Below, one piece after another: positions 1-10,100 of a stretch of DNA of 42,382 nucleotides. Made by a program: the position numbers and the translations under genes. The stretch lies in assembly GCA_937876125.1 (NCBI GenBank), contig CALEHF010000021.1, positions 1 to 42,382 of the forward strand, given 5' to 3'. Positions within the stretch are counted from its first letter, which is position 1, and each line of letters opens with the position of its first letter. The DNA is from an uncultured bacterium (lineage in GTDB: Bacteria; Planctomycetota; UBA8108; UBA1146). The notes under the pieces were generated by a model. That model did no database searches. It saw only the letters and a program-made list of their open reading frames with translations, and had not been told where the DNA came from.

Positions 1-289
1 AGGAGAGAGACGCCGCTTGATCACTCGGTGAAACACAACATTTGACAATAGCTCCATCGACGTCGCCGACCCAGTCTACAACCTCGCGTATCAGTTCAGC
101 AGCGGGCCTAGTCTCTGCCTCGATGCCCAGGACACGAACGACGACGGCGCGGTCGATGTTGCGGACGCGGTCTACAATCTGACCTATATGTTCATCGGTG
201 GGCCGATGCCACTCGCGCCGTTCGGTGCCTGCGGGCTCGACCCCACAGCGGATGGGTTGGATTGCGCCGGGACGGTCGTCTGCCCCTAG
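1..289 (+). pseudogene. Decayed C-terminal dockerin-like tail
   Basis: From about position 44 one frame encodes a type I dockerin-like pair of Ca-binding loops (NSSIDVADPVYNLAYQF, then DTNDDGAVDVADAVYNLTYMF), followed by the Cys-containing tail CGLDPTADGLDC and a TAG at 287-289. This matches the C-terminal tails of the multicopper oxidase and the beta-propeller protein in this window. The reading frame is not intact upstream. All three forward frames meet a TGA (18-20, 29-31, 43-45), and the start of the first loop is scrambled: a GGTGA remnant of the usual R-G-D motif is out of frame with the rest. I read it as the 3' remnant of a secreted-protein gene, with small indels or a rearrangement breakpoint near 20-45. 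The window edge cuts the 5' side, so an active gene with a sequencing error cannot be excluded. Confidence 0.6.
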
Positions 290-327
290 CGGACTTCGCC
301 TTCCACCCCCAAAGACGCAATCGCACG

Positions 328-357
328 AAGGCACTCCCTTTCCCTGGGGGTGCCTTC
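328..357 (+). terminator. Hairpin terminator after dockerin remnant
   Basis: AAGGCACTCCC (328-338) pairs with GGGGGTGCCTT (346-356) with one T-G mismatch or wobble and a short pyrimidine-rich loop. It lies 38 nt after the TAG of the dockerin remnant. The T-tract is weak, so efficiency is uncertain. Confidence 0.6.
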
Positions 358-431
358 TGTTACGTTTGAGCATCGTAAAAGGCAAAAAGTTCTCACTTCT
401 GGACCCGCTGGGAAACATTCCGGAGGTCGCC

Positions 432-980
432 ATGGTGTACCCCACCCAGGAACGCCGCCAATATGCGCGCGAGCCGCTCACCGACGAACAAGCCGATCGG
501 CTCTCGAACGCCTGCCAAACCACCAAGGAGAAGCTCATTATCTGGACGCTTCTCGATACCGGCCTGCGCGTCTCCGAACTCTGCTCCCTCACTCCGAAAC
601 ACATCCTCTGGCAACAGCGGAAGCTCCGGATCAAGGGGAAGGGGGGGCCGTTCGGGTCGAGGAGCAAGCAGCGCATCGTCCCGCTGAGCCTGCGGGCGCG
701 GACTCTCCTCGAGCCCTATTTCACTCTGCAACAGGAGTGGTTCTGCGGTCGTCGTCAGGCGCAGAACATCGTGCGGAGCGTTGCGAACCGAGCGCAGATT
801 GCTGATCCCCAAGTGACTCCGCACGTTCTCCGGCACACGTTCGCGACGGCGGCTCTCCAGAAAGGGATCTCGCTCGCGGCACTCCAGAAGATCCTCGGTC
901 ACGATCGACTCAGTACGACCGCGATCTACTTGAACCTCACCGAGCAGCATGTCACGGAGGAGTTCCACGCGAAGTGGTAG
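432..980 (+). CDS. Short single-domain tyrosine recombinase
   Basis: This 182-residue protein has the full tyrosine-recombinase active-site set: R46 in TGLRVSEL, beta-hairpin K69 in RIKGKGG, H130-x-x-R133 in PHVLRHTFAT, H156 in LGHDRLSTT, and nucleophile Y165 in AIYLNL. Such enzymes cut and rejoin DNA through a 3'-phosphotyrosine. ATG 432 was chosen because GGAGG (422-426) sits 5 nt upstream; the same frame is open further left but overlaps the dockerin remnant. The usual 80-100 residue N-terminal SAM-like arm domain is missing, which gives a size like FimB/FimE inversion enzymes rather than XerC/D or phage integrases. The domain starts almost directly at the helix before the first catalytic Arg. 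It lies between a decayed gene and a secreted hydrolase, with inverted repeats just after its stop. Function as recombinase is well supported; inversion, integration or a helper role is unknown. Confidence 0.85.
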   Translation: MVYPTQERRQYAREPLTDEQADRLSNACQTTKEKLIIWTLLDTGLRVSELCSLTPKHILWQQRKLRIKGKGGPFGSRSKQRIVPLSLRARTLLEPYFTLQQEWFCGRRQAQNIVRSVANRAQIADPQVTPHVLRHTFATAALQKGISLAALQKILGHDRLSTTAIYLNLTEQHVTEEFHAKW

Positions 981-994
981 CGGGCGAGAAGACG

Positions 995-1053
995 GTCACA
1001 GTGACTCCACAAATCCTTGCCGGCAAAGGCTTTCCTTACCAAACGAGTCACTG
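995..1053. repeat. Nested inverted repeats after the recombinase
   Basis: Starting 15 nt after the recombinase stop there is GTCACAGTGAC (995-1005, an odd palindrome). A 9-bp inverted repeat follows, CAGTGACTC (999-1007) and GAGTCACTG (1045-1053), and within it the perfect 10-bp palindrome TTGCCGGCAA (1017-1026). It could be a recombinase binding or attachment site, or simply a termination structure. There is no T-tract, which argues mildly against a terminator. Confidence 0.4.
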
Positions 1054-1273
1054 CCACCGGCGAACCAGAGGTCCCTCTCCACGGCGTACGGCGCACTCAA
1101 GAGTCGAAGCGCACGACCGTCCCGCGACCGTGGACCGTCATCGGGCATGGAGCAGCGACTCCGCGCTCGGGGCTGTTTCCTGGCGATTCTCTAGAAGCGC
1201 GCCGCCAGACTCCTTGCCCCCCGACGACCTCCCCCGGTACCTTCGTCGCTTCTCCCCGAGGAAGGACCCCTCC

Positions 1274-3718
1274 ATGCTCCCCACCGGTCGCTCCGCACTT
1301 CTCGCCTTCTGCGTGATCTTCCTCGCGGTCTCTCCTCTCGCCGCCCAGGGGAGCGCCACTTCCGGAAGCCCCACGGCTGCCGGCTCCCCCGCCCCCACCG
1401 CAGGGGACGCCCCGTCGGGGGTTCTCGAGTTCTCCATCGTCGACGACCTCGATCGCGCGATCGCGGGCCGCCTCACGTTCATCGGGGAGGCGGGCGTCGG
1501 AGCCAACCTCTTTCCCAACCACGCGGCGAGCCCGAATGAACTCGCGGTCCGGAAGGACATGATCTACTCCCTCTCCGGGCGAGGGAGCGTGACAGTCCCC
1601 GTCGGCAAGTACCGGGTCATCGCCTCGCACGGCCTCGAGTACTCCATCGATTCGACCGAAATCACAATCGTTGAGGGAGGCTCCGCCCGATTCGACGCCC
1701 GGCTCGTGCACGAGATCGATACGACCGGCTGGGTGAGCGCGGACTTCCATCTCCACACGCTCACCTACTCGGGGCACGGCGATGCGAACGTCAACGAGCG
1801 CTTGATCTCGATCATCGGTGAAGGCCTCGAAGTCGCGGTGGCGACCGACCACAACCACCACACCGACTACACGCCTGCTCTGATCGCGCTCGGTCACGAG
1901 GGCACGATACTGCCGATCGTCGGGAACGAAGTGTCGACTCCACTCGGGCACTTCAACGTGTTCCCCGTCGATCCGAACGGAACCGTGTTCCCCCGCCAAC
2001 TCGCCCACGGCCCCACCCTCTTCGCGCACGTGCGTGCCCACGACAGCAAGGTCGGTATCCGCGCCGTGATTCAGGTGAACCACCCGCGCTGGGGAAACAT
2101 CGATTACTTCGGCCAGGTCGATCTCGATCCGATCACCGGGGCGTGCGTCTCCCCCAACTACAGCCGGAAGTTCGACAGCATCGAGGTGCTCAACGAGAAC
2201 TCGTGCTGGGGGTACTACGAGTCCGGCGTCGATCCGATCGACACCGGAAGCGGGCGGCACTCGGTCCTCGAGGACTGGTTCAACCTTCTCGATCTCGGCG
2301 ATGAGCCCGCGGCGGTCGGAAACTCCGATAGCCACACGGTGCGCAGCAATATCGCCGGCGTGCCGCGCAACTTCGTGGCGGTCGAGAGCGACTCTCCGAG
2401 CGAGCTCGAAATCGGGTGGGTGGCGGAGGCGGTGCGGCGCGCCCAAGTGATCACGACCACCGGGCCGTTCGTCGAAGTCACCGTACAAGGGATGGCGATC
2501 GGCTCGAAGGTGACCGCAACCGAGGGCACCGTCGAGATTGCGATCAAGGTCCAGGCGGCCTCATGGATCGATTGCGATCGCGTGATCGTGGTCGTGAATG
2601 GCGACCGCGCCCTCGAAATCCCAGTCCCCGACACCCGCACGCCACTCCGCCTCGAAACGAGCCGTACCCTCGCCCTGGGAGCCGATTCTTGGATCGTCGT
2701 CATCGTCGAGGGAGATGATCCACTGGCACCCGTGATCCCCGACAAGGTCCGCCCCGTCCGCCCACTCGCGATCGTGAATCCGGTCTGGGTCGACGCCGAG
2801 GGGGACGGGCAATGGGTGCCGCCGACGACGCAGGCGGCTCGCGCGATGGCGGCTCTCGCCGATGCGCCCGCCCAGACGCTGACCCTCTGGAAGAGCGCAT
2901 CCCCTGCGAACCGTCGCCGGCTTCTCTCGAACACACCGAAGGAGTTTCCGTCGGCGCAGCTGCTCGTCTCGAATGGCCTGGTCGACAGCCATCGCCGGGT
3001 CCGGATCGCCGCCTGTCGCTTGGCGGATCGCCTCGACTCCTCGAGCATCGACAGCGAGCTCCGCCGGATCCTCGACAACCCTACTGCTGACCCCTACGAG
3101 CGGGTTTCTGCCCTGCTCGCGGTCACCGATCGAGACCTCAGGCAGCAGTGGATCCTCGAAGTCATCGATCGCGACGGTCCCCAAGTGATCGCCGAAGCGA
3201 GCGCGGTGCTCGAGAGTGACCTTCCCGGTGACTTCGTGCGCACCTGGCGAGTCCTCGGCTATCTCGAAGTTCCTGCCGCCGGCGCTCGCCCCACGGTCGA
3301 AGAGGAGGGGGATCTCGACCGCCGGTTCCTCGGGAAGGGGGGAGAGATCGGATGGGAGATCAGGGAGACGCGCTCGAACGGATATCTCGATCTGCTCGGT
3401 CTCCAGCGAGATCCGCTCCTCGCAGAGACGGCCTTGGCGTACGCCGAAGTTTGGGCGTACGTGGAATCCGCGCGCGCGGTGCGCTTCACTCTCGGGACCG
3501 ATGACGGGTGCATTCTGATCGTGAACGGCACGGAGATCGTGGTCGATACTGGCTCCCACGGCGCGAATCCCCTCGCCCACGCCGGACGCCTTCCGCTCGA
3601 GACAGGTTGGAATCGCGTTCTTCTCAGGGTCCAGAATGGCCGCGGAGGCTTCGGCGCGTACCTGCGGATCCTCGACGACCAGGCGATCGTCTCGACCCGA
3701 CCGAGCGATTCGCGGTAG
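1274..3718 (+). CDS. Secreted CehA/McbA-type PHP metallohydrolase with PA14-like tail
   Basis: This 814-residue exported protein starts at ATG 1274, with GAGGAAGGA 8 nt upstream; the longer in-frame extension has no ribosome site. An N-terminal signal peptide (LLAFCVIFLAVSPLAAQG) is followed by a low-complexity Ser/Pro/Ala linker. A carboxypeptidase-like domain (residues about 45-150) precedes a PHP metal-binding hydrolase domain (about 155-420) with DFHLHT, ATDHNHH, GNEVST, NHPRWG and NSDSH. These are the histidine/aspartate signatures of CehA/McbA-type enzymes, whose characterised relatives include a carbaryl hydrolase. Next comes an Arg/Leu-rich stretch that looks like HEAT repeats (about 620-730) and a C-terminal PA14-like beta domain (FTLGTDDGCILIVNGTEIV). 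The likely site is periplasm or cell surface. The substrate is unknown; a phosphoester, ester or amide is possible. It is transcribed alone, and no clear terminator was seen downstream. Confidence 0.8.
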   Translation: MLPTGRSALLAFCVIFLAVSPLAAQGSATSGSPTAAGSPAPTAGDAPSGVLEFSIVDDLDRAIAGRLTFIGEAGVGANLFPNHAASPNELAVRKDMIYSLSGRGSVTVPVGKYRVIASHGLEYSIDSTEITIVEGGSARFDARLVHEIDTTGWVSADFHLHTLTYSGHGDANVNERLISIIGEGLEVAVATDHNHHTDYTPALIALGHEGTILPIVGNEVSTPLGHFNVFPVDPNGTVFPRQLAHGPTLFAHVRAHDSKVGIRAVIQVNHPRWGNIDYFGQVDLDPITGACVSPNYSRKFDSIEVLNENSCWGYYESGVDPIDTGSGRHSVLEDWFNLLDLGDEPAAVGNSDSHTVRSNIAGVPRNFVAVESDSPSELEIGWVAEAVRRAQVITTTGPFVEVTVQGMAIGSKVTATEGTVEIAIKVQAASWIDCDRVIVVVNGDRALEIPVPDTRTPLRLETSRTLALGADSWIVVIVEGDDPLAPVIPDKVRPVRPLAIVNPVWVDAEGDGQWVPPTTQAARAMAALADAPAQTLTLWKSASPANRRRLLSNTPKEFPSAQLLVSNGLVDSHRRVRIAACRLADRLDSSSIDSELRRILDNPTADPYERVSALLAVTDRDLRQQWILEVIDRDGPQVIAEASAVLESDLPGDFVRTWRVLGYLEVPAAGARPTVEEEGDLDRRFLGKGGEIGWEIRETRSNGYLDLLGLQRDPLLAETALAYAEVWAYVESARAVRFTLGTDDGCILIVNGTEIVVDTGSHGANPLAHAGRLPLETGWNRVLLRVQNGRGGFGAYLRILDDQAIVSTRPSDSR

Positions 3719-3873
3719 ACGCCCCCCGCGCCGCGCGTAGTTCCACAGCTTCCAACCCACGAACTCACCCCGACCAACGACCATTCATGACACTCTTGTC
3801 AGTCTATTTGTATGCCCATCGATTGCAATTCACAGGTTCCTGGATACGATCCTAGTAGCCATTACAGGGGCCT

Positions 3874-4156
3874 CTCGGACATTGAGCCTATGAGTTTGTA
3901 AATGTCCGAGCGCGTGGAGGCGCTGAGACTCCCGCCAGGGGCTTATGTTGGAAGAACGGCCGTTTGTGCGGCCGGAGGTGTGCATGCTTGGTCAGGGGTC
4001 GCCCCGTTTGGGGCTGGAGCCCTTTTGGCCGCATCGGAGGGCGATTTTCTCGCCTCTCCCCGCCCCCGGTTCCCCCGAATAGCCTGATTGGTTCGAGGTC
4101 CTCTCGCCCTTGCGGCGAGATCGGGTAATGACCCGATGACTGTCTGGGAGGAGGGA
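3874..4156 (+). promoter_or_regulatory. Structured leader of the giant oxidase gene
   Basis: The 440-nt gap before the oxidase gene holds a run of stem-loops on the coding strand: CTCGGACATT/AATGTCCGAG (3874-3883 with 3901-3910), CGGCCG/CGGCCG (3957-3962 with 3969-3974), GCCCC/GGGGC (4001-4005 with 4010-4014), GGCGA/TCGCC (4040-4044 with 4050-4054), CTCGCC/GGCGAG (4103-4108 with 4114-4119) and ATCGGGT/ACCCGAT (4120-4126 with 4131-4137). They end just before the ribosome site GGAGGAGGG (4148-4155). The GGGC of the third stem can alternatively pair with GCCC at 4019-4022, followed by TTTT (4023-4026), a weak terminator-like alternative. No known riboswitch class was recognised. A cis-regulatory leader is an inference. 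Confidence 0.4.
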
Positions 4157-4162
4157 CTTCCC

Positions 4163-7100
4163 ATGAGGGATGTCCTAACCGTGTTGTGGATCGCCATCGC
4201 CGCCCTCGTCTGGGGAACCCTGTCCGGGGGAACGGCACACGCTCAAGGCACCGATCCCGAGTTCTATCCGCTGCCGTGCACGAACACGATCACTGCGCAC
4301 GTAGTCGCGATGGATCAGTCGCTTTTCTACAACCGCTTCGGGGCGTTTGACCCGAACGGGATGATTTTCTCGCTCGAGCGCAATGTCGAACCGGAAGTGG
4401 GCACCGAGCTCGCCCCGGGCAACGTGCGGTTGAAAGCGGGGATCCGCCCGCGCCCGCTCACGCTGCGCGTGAACGAAGGCGACTGCATCGAGATCACGCT
4501 GACCAACCTGCTCGACCCGAGCCTCGTGATCAACGTGGCAACGCGCTCGGTCAGCATGAACGTCAGTGGACTCGAACTCGCACAGGGTTCGATGATCGGC
4601 ACCGCGGCCGGTAACCACCTGAATCCGGCGCTCGCCCCCGGAAGCACCTCGACCTTCACCTTGTACGCACCGAAGCGCGGCTCGTACCACCTCAACAGCT
4701 TGGTCTCGGCGACCGGCGGCGAAGGGGATGGCGGCTCCCAGGCGCACGGTCTCTTCGGCGCCGTCGTGGTCGAGCCCGCTGGATCCACCTGGTACCGCTC
4801 GCAAGTCGATGCCCTCGCTCTGAGTGCAGCGACCATCGGAACCAACCCGAACGGGACTCCGATCATCGATTACGATGCGACGTTCCTCGACGGCACGCCG
4901 ATCCTCAAACTTCTCGATCCGACCGGTGAGCTGATCTACTCGGATCTGAACGCGATCATCGCCGATAACGCGAGCCTGAACTGCACCGAGGCTCCTCCAT
5001 CGGGAACCTGCGGCGAGGCGTACCGCGAGTTCACTGTGATCTTCCACGACGAGATTGCCATTCGTCAGGCGTACCCCGAGCTCACGAACGACGTTCTCTT
5101 TCACGGAGTACGCGACGGTTTCGCGATCAACTACGGTTCCGCCGGACTGGGCGCGGAAGTGATCGCTGTCCGCCGGGGCGAGGGTCCCGCGAAGGACTGC
5201 GGCGAGTGCAAGTTCGAGGAGTTTTTCCTCGAGTCGTGGGTCAACGGTGACCCCGCCATGCCGACCAACAAAGACCCCATCACGGGCGAGGCATTCGAGG
5301 TCACCTACCCCGAAGATCCTTCGAACGTGCACCACTCCTATATCGGAGACCCGGTTCGCTTCGAGAACCTGCACGTCGGGGCGGAGACGCACGTCTTCCA
5401 CCTGCACGCGCACCAGTGGCTCTACACTCCGGGCGACGAGAACTCGACCTACCTCGACTCGCAGTCGATCTCGCCGGGAACGAGCTACAGTTATGAGATC
5501 AACTACGGCGGGGGCGGGAACCGCAACCTGATCCCCGGCGACTCGATCTTCCACTGCCACCTGTACCCGCACTTCGCTCAGGGGATGTGGGAGCTGTGGC
5601 GATCGCATGACGTGTTCGAGGACGGAACCGTTGGGAGAAACCTCCCCGACAACGAGATCGCCGGCGGAACGCCGAACCCGGCGCTGGTCCCGATCCCCGG
5701 GCGCATCATGGCACCGATGCCGAGCGCGGCCTTCGAGGGCTACCCGTTCTACATCGCGGGCCAAGCCGGTCGCCGAACCCCGCAGCCTCCCCTCGACATC
5801 GATCATGACGGCGGGCTGCCGCGGAACCGGATCGTCAACTCGACCTGGACCGACGGTCCCGCCGCGATCGCGCCCCACTACTTCGCCGACCCGGTCGCCC
5901 AACGCGTGACCTCGAACAACCCGAGCGTGAACCTGCTCGGGTTCGCCCGTCGGATCGAAAGCGCCGAGATGGAGTTGCTGCCACTCAACGGAACTCCGGA
6001 GGAGCAGGCGGCGATGGACTTCCACTCCGGTCTCGCCAACCCGAATCCGCTCCTGGGACCGGCTCTCCCGATCACGACCCAGTACAACTGGCCCGCGATC
6101 GGTTACCCAAGTTTCGACTCGGCAGGAAACCCCGGCTACTTCCTGGTCAACGGCCTCGCGCCGCAACCGGGAGCTCCGTACGCTGACCCGTGCCCGCCGA
6201 CCTTCATCGACGGCAGCGGAGTCGTGCGCACGACGCCGACCCGCAATTACGAAGCGGCCTACGTGCAGTTCGACATGACGATCAACCAGTTCGGTTGGCA
6301 CGATCGTCAGGCGCGAATCGCCGTTCTCGCTCAGGATGTCTTTTCGACTCTCAGCGGTGCGCGCGCACCGCAGCCGCTTTTCTTCCGCGCCAACTCCGGG
6401 GATTGCATCGTCTACAAAGCGACCAACTTGATGCCCGGCAACCTGAATGTCGACGACTACCAGATCTTCACCCCGACCGACATCATCGGTCAGCACATTC
6501 ACTTGGTGAAGTTCGACGTGACCTCCTCCGATGGCTCCGGCAACGGTTGGAACTACGAAGACGGCACCTTCTCGCCGGAAGAAGTGCGAGAGCGCATCGC
6601 AGCGCACAACCTCCACGTCGACCCCGATGGAGACGGGACGCCGAACATCCCCGGTGCTGTGTTGCTCACCCCCGAGGTGCACCCCTTCTTCGGGGCCGGA
6701 CCCAACAACGACTGGATCGGGGCTCAGACCACCGTGCAACGTTGGTGGGCGGATCCCTTGGTCAACAATGCCGGAGAAGATCGCACGATCCGCTCGGTCT
6801 TCACTCACGATCACTTCGGCCCCAGTTCCCACCAGCAGCATGGCTTGTACGCGCTCTTGGTGGTCGAGCCAACGGACTCGATCTGGACCATGCCGGATGG
6901 GCTGACCGTCATGGGCACGCGCCCCGACGGAGGGCCCACCAACTGGGCCGCGAACATCATCGCGGGCTTCGGGGGCACCGAATCGATGCGTGAGTTCGTG
7001 TTCGAGACCGGCGACTTCATGCCGACCTACGACACTTTCAACCTGCCGGTCGCCACGCGGAGTGGTCTCTTAAACGACCCGGAAGCGATTTCGACCGGCG

Positions 7101-10100
7101 GTGGCTCCGTGACGATCAACTACCGTAACGACCCGATCGCCCACGACCTCACCAACGCCGACGCCTATCGGTTCTCGAGCCTCGTGAACAACGATCCATT
7201 CACCTTCGTCGCGAGGGCGTACCCCGGCGACTCGGTGAAGATTTCCCTCGCCCACGGCGCCCAAGAGGGACAGCACAGCTTCGGTGTGCACGGCGCCCGC
7301 TGGCTCCAAGAGGGATCGAACACGAACTCGGGCTACACCAACAAACAGGAGTACGGCATCTCGGAGCACTTCGAGATGTACTTCGACCTCGGGGACGGCC
7401 TCAAGCACACGGTTGGACCGAGCGGGAACACCGATTTCCTGACCGGCAGCCTGACGACCCCCGATCTACGCGGCGGCATGTACGGACTGATCCGGGCCCA
7501 CGGCTCGCAGCAGCCCGATCTCTCGCTGCTCCCCAACAACGCCAACTGGACCCTGCGTCCGTCGCACCCCTTGGCCCTCGGGATCTGCCCGACCGGTCCG
7601 GGCGCTCCGCCGAAGAAGTCGTTCGCGCTGGAAGCTTGGCGCGTCGGTGACCTGATCGGGTCGCAGGGGCTTCACCTCACCGAGAGATTCGGCTACCGCG
7701 ACCCGAACGCGCTGGTCTTCGTGCACGCCGACGAAGTGCCCGACATCATCAGCGGAGCTCGCGCGCTCGAGCCGCTCGTCTTACGCGTCAACGCAGGAGA
7801 CTGCATCGACGTGGCCCTCGAGAATATGCTCCCCCTCACTCTTCCGCAGTTCCTCGGGTCCAACACGGGCTCGAGCAGAGTCAGCTTGCACCCGCAGCTC
7901 CTCTCCTACGACATGGGAACCTCGGACGGAGCGTCGATCGGGCGCAACCCTGATTCGACGGTCGGTCCCGGAGAGACGCGCCTGTTCGCCTGGTACGCGG
8001 GTGAAGTCGCAGGCGACGATCTGGGTAACGTGACGTGGACTCCCATCGAGTACGGAGTCACGAACCTGCGCAGCTTCGGAGACGTCGAGGGGCACGCGAC
8101 CCACGGGCTCTACGGCGTGTGCGTCGTCGAGCCGGAGGGTTCCACTTTCGAGGATCCCGACACCGGTGGCGCCGCTCGCTCCTACGAAGCAGATATCTAC
8201 GATGCGAACGGCGACCTCCTGTTCCGCGAGTTCGTGCTGCAGTGGCTCGACGACGTGCCGCAAGTCACGAAGAACAACGGGCAGCTGACCGATCTGGCGA
8301 CCCTACGAAACTTCGCCGGACTCAACTATCGCTCCGAACCCCTCTGGGCGCGGATGGGAGTCTTGGCTCCCGACCCGTGGACTGTCATGAGCGGGATCAA
8401 CCAGACTTGGGCCCTCTCCTCGGCTCAGTCGCTGGTTGGGTGCGGCGGCCTCCCCTGCGGCGACCCCGAAACTCCGCTCTGCGAAGTGGAGGCGGGGACC
8501 CCCGTCATGTACCGCGTCGCGATGGCGGGCGCCGGCATCGCTGAGCCGCGCTCGTTCACTGTGAGCGGTCACAACTGGCAGAGCCAGCCGTGGACCGACG
8601 ACTCGACCAAGATCGGTGAGAACCCGACTTCACGCACGGTGGGCTCGGTCGGAAACATTATCACCGGCAGCCATGAGAACTTGTTCATGATTGCGGGCGG
8701 AGCCGCTCGTGCTTCGGGGGACTACGTCTACCGCGCCAACAACAACTTCTCTTACTCGGGTGGTGCCTGGGGCATTCTGCGAGTCGCACCGTACGCCCGC
8801 ATTCCTGCGGCGCCGGTTCTCAACCTCGCTTGTGTGGGGAACACGAGTAGTGTCGACCTGTCGTGGACCCACGGCGGGGACGACTACCTCGGTATCGAGG
8901 TCTACCGCGATGGGCTTCTCATCGCAAACCTCGACCCGATCCAGACCAGCTACACCGAATCCGGTCTCGCTCCGGGGAGCTACCAGTACTCGGTGATCGC
9001 TGTGAACATCGATCTCCCTTCGGATCCGACGATCTGCAACAGTCAGATCTCTCCGCTCGGAGTTGAAAACGTCACCTGCGATGCAAATGGAAACCTTATC
9101 GCGCTGAACTGGACCGCGCCGCCGGAAGTCGCCGGATACGACTCGATCGAGCTGGCCAGAAACGGCGTCTCGATCGCAAGCGTCTCTGCGACCACGACCT
9201 CTTGGCAGGACATCGAGGCGGGCTTCGGAACGCACCTGTACGAGATCGTGTGCGTGGTCAGCGGGATCTCATCCGCTGGTGCGTTCTGCACCAGCTCGAT
9301 CGTGCCGCCGCCGGTCGGGCCGATCACCGCCACCGTCGACAACCCCTGCCTCGGGGGCATGACCGCCCAGTGGACGATCCAAGCCCTCTTCGAATCGATC
9401 ACCGTCACGCTCGACGGGGCGCTCCTCGCGACCCTGCCGGGAACCGCGACCGAAGTGCAAGTCCCACTGGCGCCGGGATCGGCGGGAACTCTCTGCGTGA
9501 CCGGGACCGCCTCTGGGCTGAACTCGGCTCCGACCTGCGCAACTCTCTCGGTGCCCATCGTCGAGCCGACCGCCGTCGCGAATCTCACCTGCACGACGAA
9601 TGAAGCCACGCTCGAAGCCGAATTGACCTGGGTCAACACCGACAACTACGCCTCGATCACGATCTCCATCGACGGTTCCCTCTTCACGACGCTCCCGGGA
9701 ACCGCAACCAGCGCCACCATCCCGGTCGCGTATGGGGGACACACCATCGAACTCCGAGGAGCCACGGTGTGCGGCGAAACGCTCGCGCCCGCATCTTGCT
9801 CGGTGGCGATCGCGCCTCCCGCCGTCAGCGGCCTCACCACAGCGATCGTGGATCCGTGCGCGTGCACGATCTCGGCGACGTGGACCCTCGGGACCGCCTA
9901 CGACACGATCACCGTCAGCTTCGACGGGGTTCCGGTCGCCACGCTCCCCGGCAACTTGACTCTGTTCCCGTTTTCGCTCCCGAGTGCGAGCGGCGAGCTG
10001 TGTGTCGTCGGAACCGTCGGCGGCCTCGAAAGCGCACCTCTCTGCACGATTGCAAGTTGCGCCCCGGTCGCCGCGACCGCCGTCGAGAACCTGTCGATCC

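Noticed and set aside
29..31. In-frame TGA in the dockerin remnant as a selenocysteine codon, given selB nearby
   Set aside because: The residues before it do not resemble a dockerin or any selenoprotein, and the other two frames are also closed.
3902..4087. 61-codon frame in the oxidase leader
   Set aside because: It has no ribosome site, its ATG lies inside a stem, and its composition follows the GC-rich leader structure.
4040..4100. Possible fluoride (crcB) riboswitch, from GGCGA...TCGCC and CCTGATTGG
   Set aside because: The invariant GAUGG segment and the pseudoknot partners are missing, and the downstream gene is an oxidase.
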